Shown in pieces: positions 8,815 to 10,171 of a stretch of 10,171 bases of DNA; within the stretch, counting starts at the first letter, position 1; every line of letters begins with the position of its first letter. Under the pieces are notes generated by a model. It did not search any database and had not been told where the DNA came from. It saw only the letters and a program-made list of their open reading frames with translations. The stretch comes from Eimeria necatrix (Eukaryota; Apicomplexa; Conoidasida; Eucoccidiorida; Eimeriidae). The stretch spans positions 1 through 10,171 of the forward strand of contig NW_013651763.1 in the NCBI RefSeq assembly GCF_000499385.1, given 5' to 3'. Made by a program: the position numbers and the translations under genes.

Positions 8815-9327
8815 TTGCGAGGTGCACGTACACCTGAATTTAAAAGAATTCCATTTAATTCATTTAAAAGAAAATCAGAAAAAAAAAGAAGCAAAGTTGC
8901 TGCAGTTGCTGCAGTTGCTGCAGTTGCTGCAGTTGCTGCAGTTGCTGCAGCAGCGGCAGCAGCAGCAGCTGCTGCTGCTGCTGCTCCATCTGCGGCTGCG
9001 GCTGCTACTGCTGAAGCTACTTTTGCTGCTGCTAGCTTTGTTGAAGCAGCAGAAGCGGCTGCTGCTGCCTTTGCTGCAGCAGGGGCAGCAGCAGCTGCTG
9101 CTGCTGCCTTTGCTGCTGCTGCTGCTGCCTTTGCTGCTGCTGCTGCTGCCTTTGCTGCTGCTGCTGCTGCCTTTGCTGCTGCTGCTGCTGCCTTTGAAAA
9201 GAAATGGGAAATGAGTCAAAAGGAGAAAAACGGAAAAGACGAAAAAGAGAAAAAAGGAAATAAAAAGAAACAGAAAGAGACAAAAAGAAGCAAAGAAAAG
9301 ATTAATAAAATAAACAAAAAGAGATAA
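8815..9327 (+). CDS. Possible alanine-rich repeat protein (doubtful)
   Basis: An open frame of 170 codons runs across the triplet island: a basic start, an Ala-rich core with AAV repeats, then six-Ala-plus-Phe heptads (21-bp units, 9091-9195), and a very Lys/Glu-rich tail read from A-rich DNA. The start codon read is AUG-like only in a loose sense (TTGCGAGG context), so the initiation site is not supported. Ala/Phe heptads would form an amphipathic helix with one Phe stripe, but triplet tracts stay open in every frame, so coding is not shown. I see no family match. Confidence 0.15.
   Translation: MRGARTPEFKRIPFNSFKRKSEKKRSKVAAVAAVAAVAAVAAVAAAAAAAAAAAAAAPSAAAAATAEATFAAASFVEAAEAAAAAFAAAGAAAAAAAAFAAAAAAFAAAAAAFAAAAAAFAAAAAAFEKKWEMSQKEKNGKDEKEKKGNKKKQKETKRSKEKINKINKKR
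8820..8835. promoter_or_regulatory. AGGTGCACGTACACCT near-palindrome
   Basis: One mismatch from the perfect 14-bp palindrome in intron 3, but located in intergenic AT-rich sequence just ahead of the triplet island. This suggests that the motif is not tied to coding sequence. Confidence 0.5.
8896..8949. repeat. Six copies of the 9-bp unit GTTGCTGCA
   Basis: Perfect 9-bp tandem array starting at 8896, 8905, 8914, 8923, 8932 and 8941. It opens the triplet-rich island in otherwise AT-rich spacer. Confidence 0.95.
9091..9195. repeat. 21-bp tandem repeat (GCT)5 GCC TTT
   Basis: The TTT ends fall at 9109, 9130, 9151, 9172 and 9193, exactly 21 bp apart, and the units between them are identical. A sixth, related TTT lies at 9070-9072 outside the register. 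Confidence 0.95.
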
Positions 9328-9373
9328 AGAAATAAACAAAAAGAGATAAAGAAATAGACAAAAAGAGATAAAG
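9308..9373. repeat. 22-bp tandem repeat, three copies
   Basis: Units 9308-9329, 9330-9351 and 9352-9373, each of the form AAATAAACAAAAAGAGATAAAG, with one substitution in the third and a partial fourth copy after it. Confidence 0.9.
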
Positions 9374-9602
9374 AAATGAACAAAAAATGATTAAAAAAGA
9401 ATTAAAAAGAGACAAAAAAGAAACAAAAAGAAACACAAAAAGGAGACAAAAGAGTCAAAAAAGAAAACTCAAAAGGGAATTGAAAAAAACAAAAAAAGAA
9501 TTCCAAAAAAGAATTCGAATAAATAAAAAGTTTACAACCAAAAGCATAATTAAAACTAAACAACTAACTAACTAGCTAACTAAACGAATAAATAATAAAT
9601 AA

Positions 9603-9670
<68 letters not shown>

Positions 9671-10078
9671 AAATAAATGAAAAAAAACTAAATAAATAAA
9701 CAAATAGTAGATAGCTAAATAGCAAAAAATAACCGAATAACTAAATAGCTAAACAATAAGCAAATAACTAGATAATAAACAAATAAATAAATAATAAATA
9801 AACAAATAATAGATTAATAAATAACAAAATAACTAAATAAATAACTAACTAAATAATAAATAAATAGATAAATAACTAAATAATAACCAAATAACTAAAT
9901 AATAAACAAAAAAATAAATAAACAAATAAAACAACTAACTAACTAACTAACTAACTAAATAAATAAATAACTGAATAAATAACTAAATAAATAAATAGGT
10001 AGATAATAAATAACAATAAATAAATAAAATAAGGAAATATATAAATAAATAATAATAATAAATAAATAAATAAACAAA

Positions 10079-10118
<40 letters not shown>

Positions 10119-10120
10119 AA

Positions 10121-10171
<51 letters not shown>
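9374..10171. repeat. A-rich spacer grading into (TAAA)n
   Basis: A-rich, GAGACAAAAAG-type sequence to about 9540 passes into long imperfect TAAA/AATA arrays, most regular at about 9590-9670 and 10072-10171, with TAACTAAC and TAGCTAAA interruptions. No gene is seen. Confidence 0.9.

Noticed and set aside
8519..8837. Apparent multi-pass membrane proteins in the T-rich spacer
   Set aside because: TTTTATT repeats give Phe/Leu/Ile/Tyr strings without helix breaks, charges or family features.

Overview
This window looks like nuclear DNA of a coccidian apicomplexan, most likely Eimeria. Three things point there: long CAG/CTG triplet tracts that put homopolymeric Gln, Ser, Ala and Leu runs inside proteins, interstitial telomere-like AAACCCT/TTTAGGG arrays, and short spliceosomal introns in a compact gene. 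The species cannot be fixed from the sequence alone. No tRNA, rRNA, CRISPR array or bacterial-type operon is visible.

Layout. (1) Positions 1-1772 hold the 3' part of a plus-strand, intron-containing gene for a nuclear U-box cyclophilin of the PPIL2 (Cyp60) family. The U-box end lies off the left edge. (2) Positions 1773-3622 are a repeat-rich block: A-rich 3' flank, a 10-bp GCTAGCTGTG-type satellite, telomere-like arrays that switch strand, an exact 212-bp tandem duplication mixing telomere-like repeats with an exon-like fragment, then a second, inverted block of the same satellite. (3) Positions 3623-4585 have no gene I can support, but contain a GC-rich inverted repeat and two copies of a recurring GGTGTAC-type motif. 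(4) Positions 4586-4954 are a second telomere-like cluster with the same strand order as the first. (5) Positions 5276-8359 are one uninterrupted 1027-codon frame for an F-box protein with a degenerate leucine-rich-repeat-like body, heavily expanded by homopolymer runs. (6) Positions 8360-10171 are AT-rich spacer with simple repeats (AAATT, TTTTA, TAAA), interrupted by a triplet-rich island at 8896-9195 that carries a 21-bp Ala6-Phe repeat.

How the parts relate. The two recognisable genes belong to the same broad theme, ubiquitin-linked protein handling (U-box and F-box). Nothing shows that they are functionally coupled, and they are separated by about 3.5 kb of repeats. The most interesting signals are non-coding: a near-palindromic 14-16 bp motif found eight times, once over a probable 5' splice site and once just inside an intron; triplet polarity that matches exon/intron identity in the cyclophilin gene; two C-type-to-G-type telomere-like clusters; and a 36-bp perfect palindrome at the centre of a satellite block.
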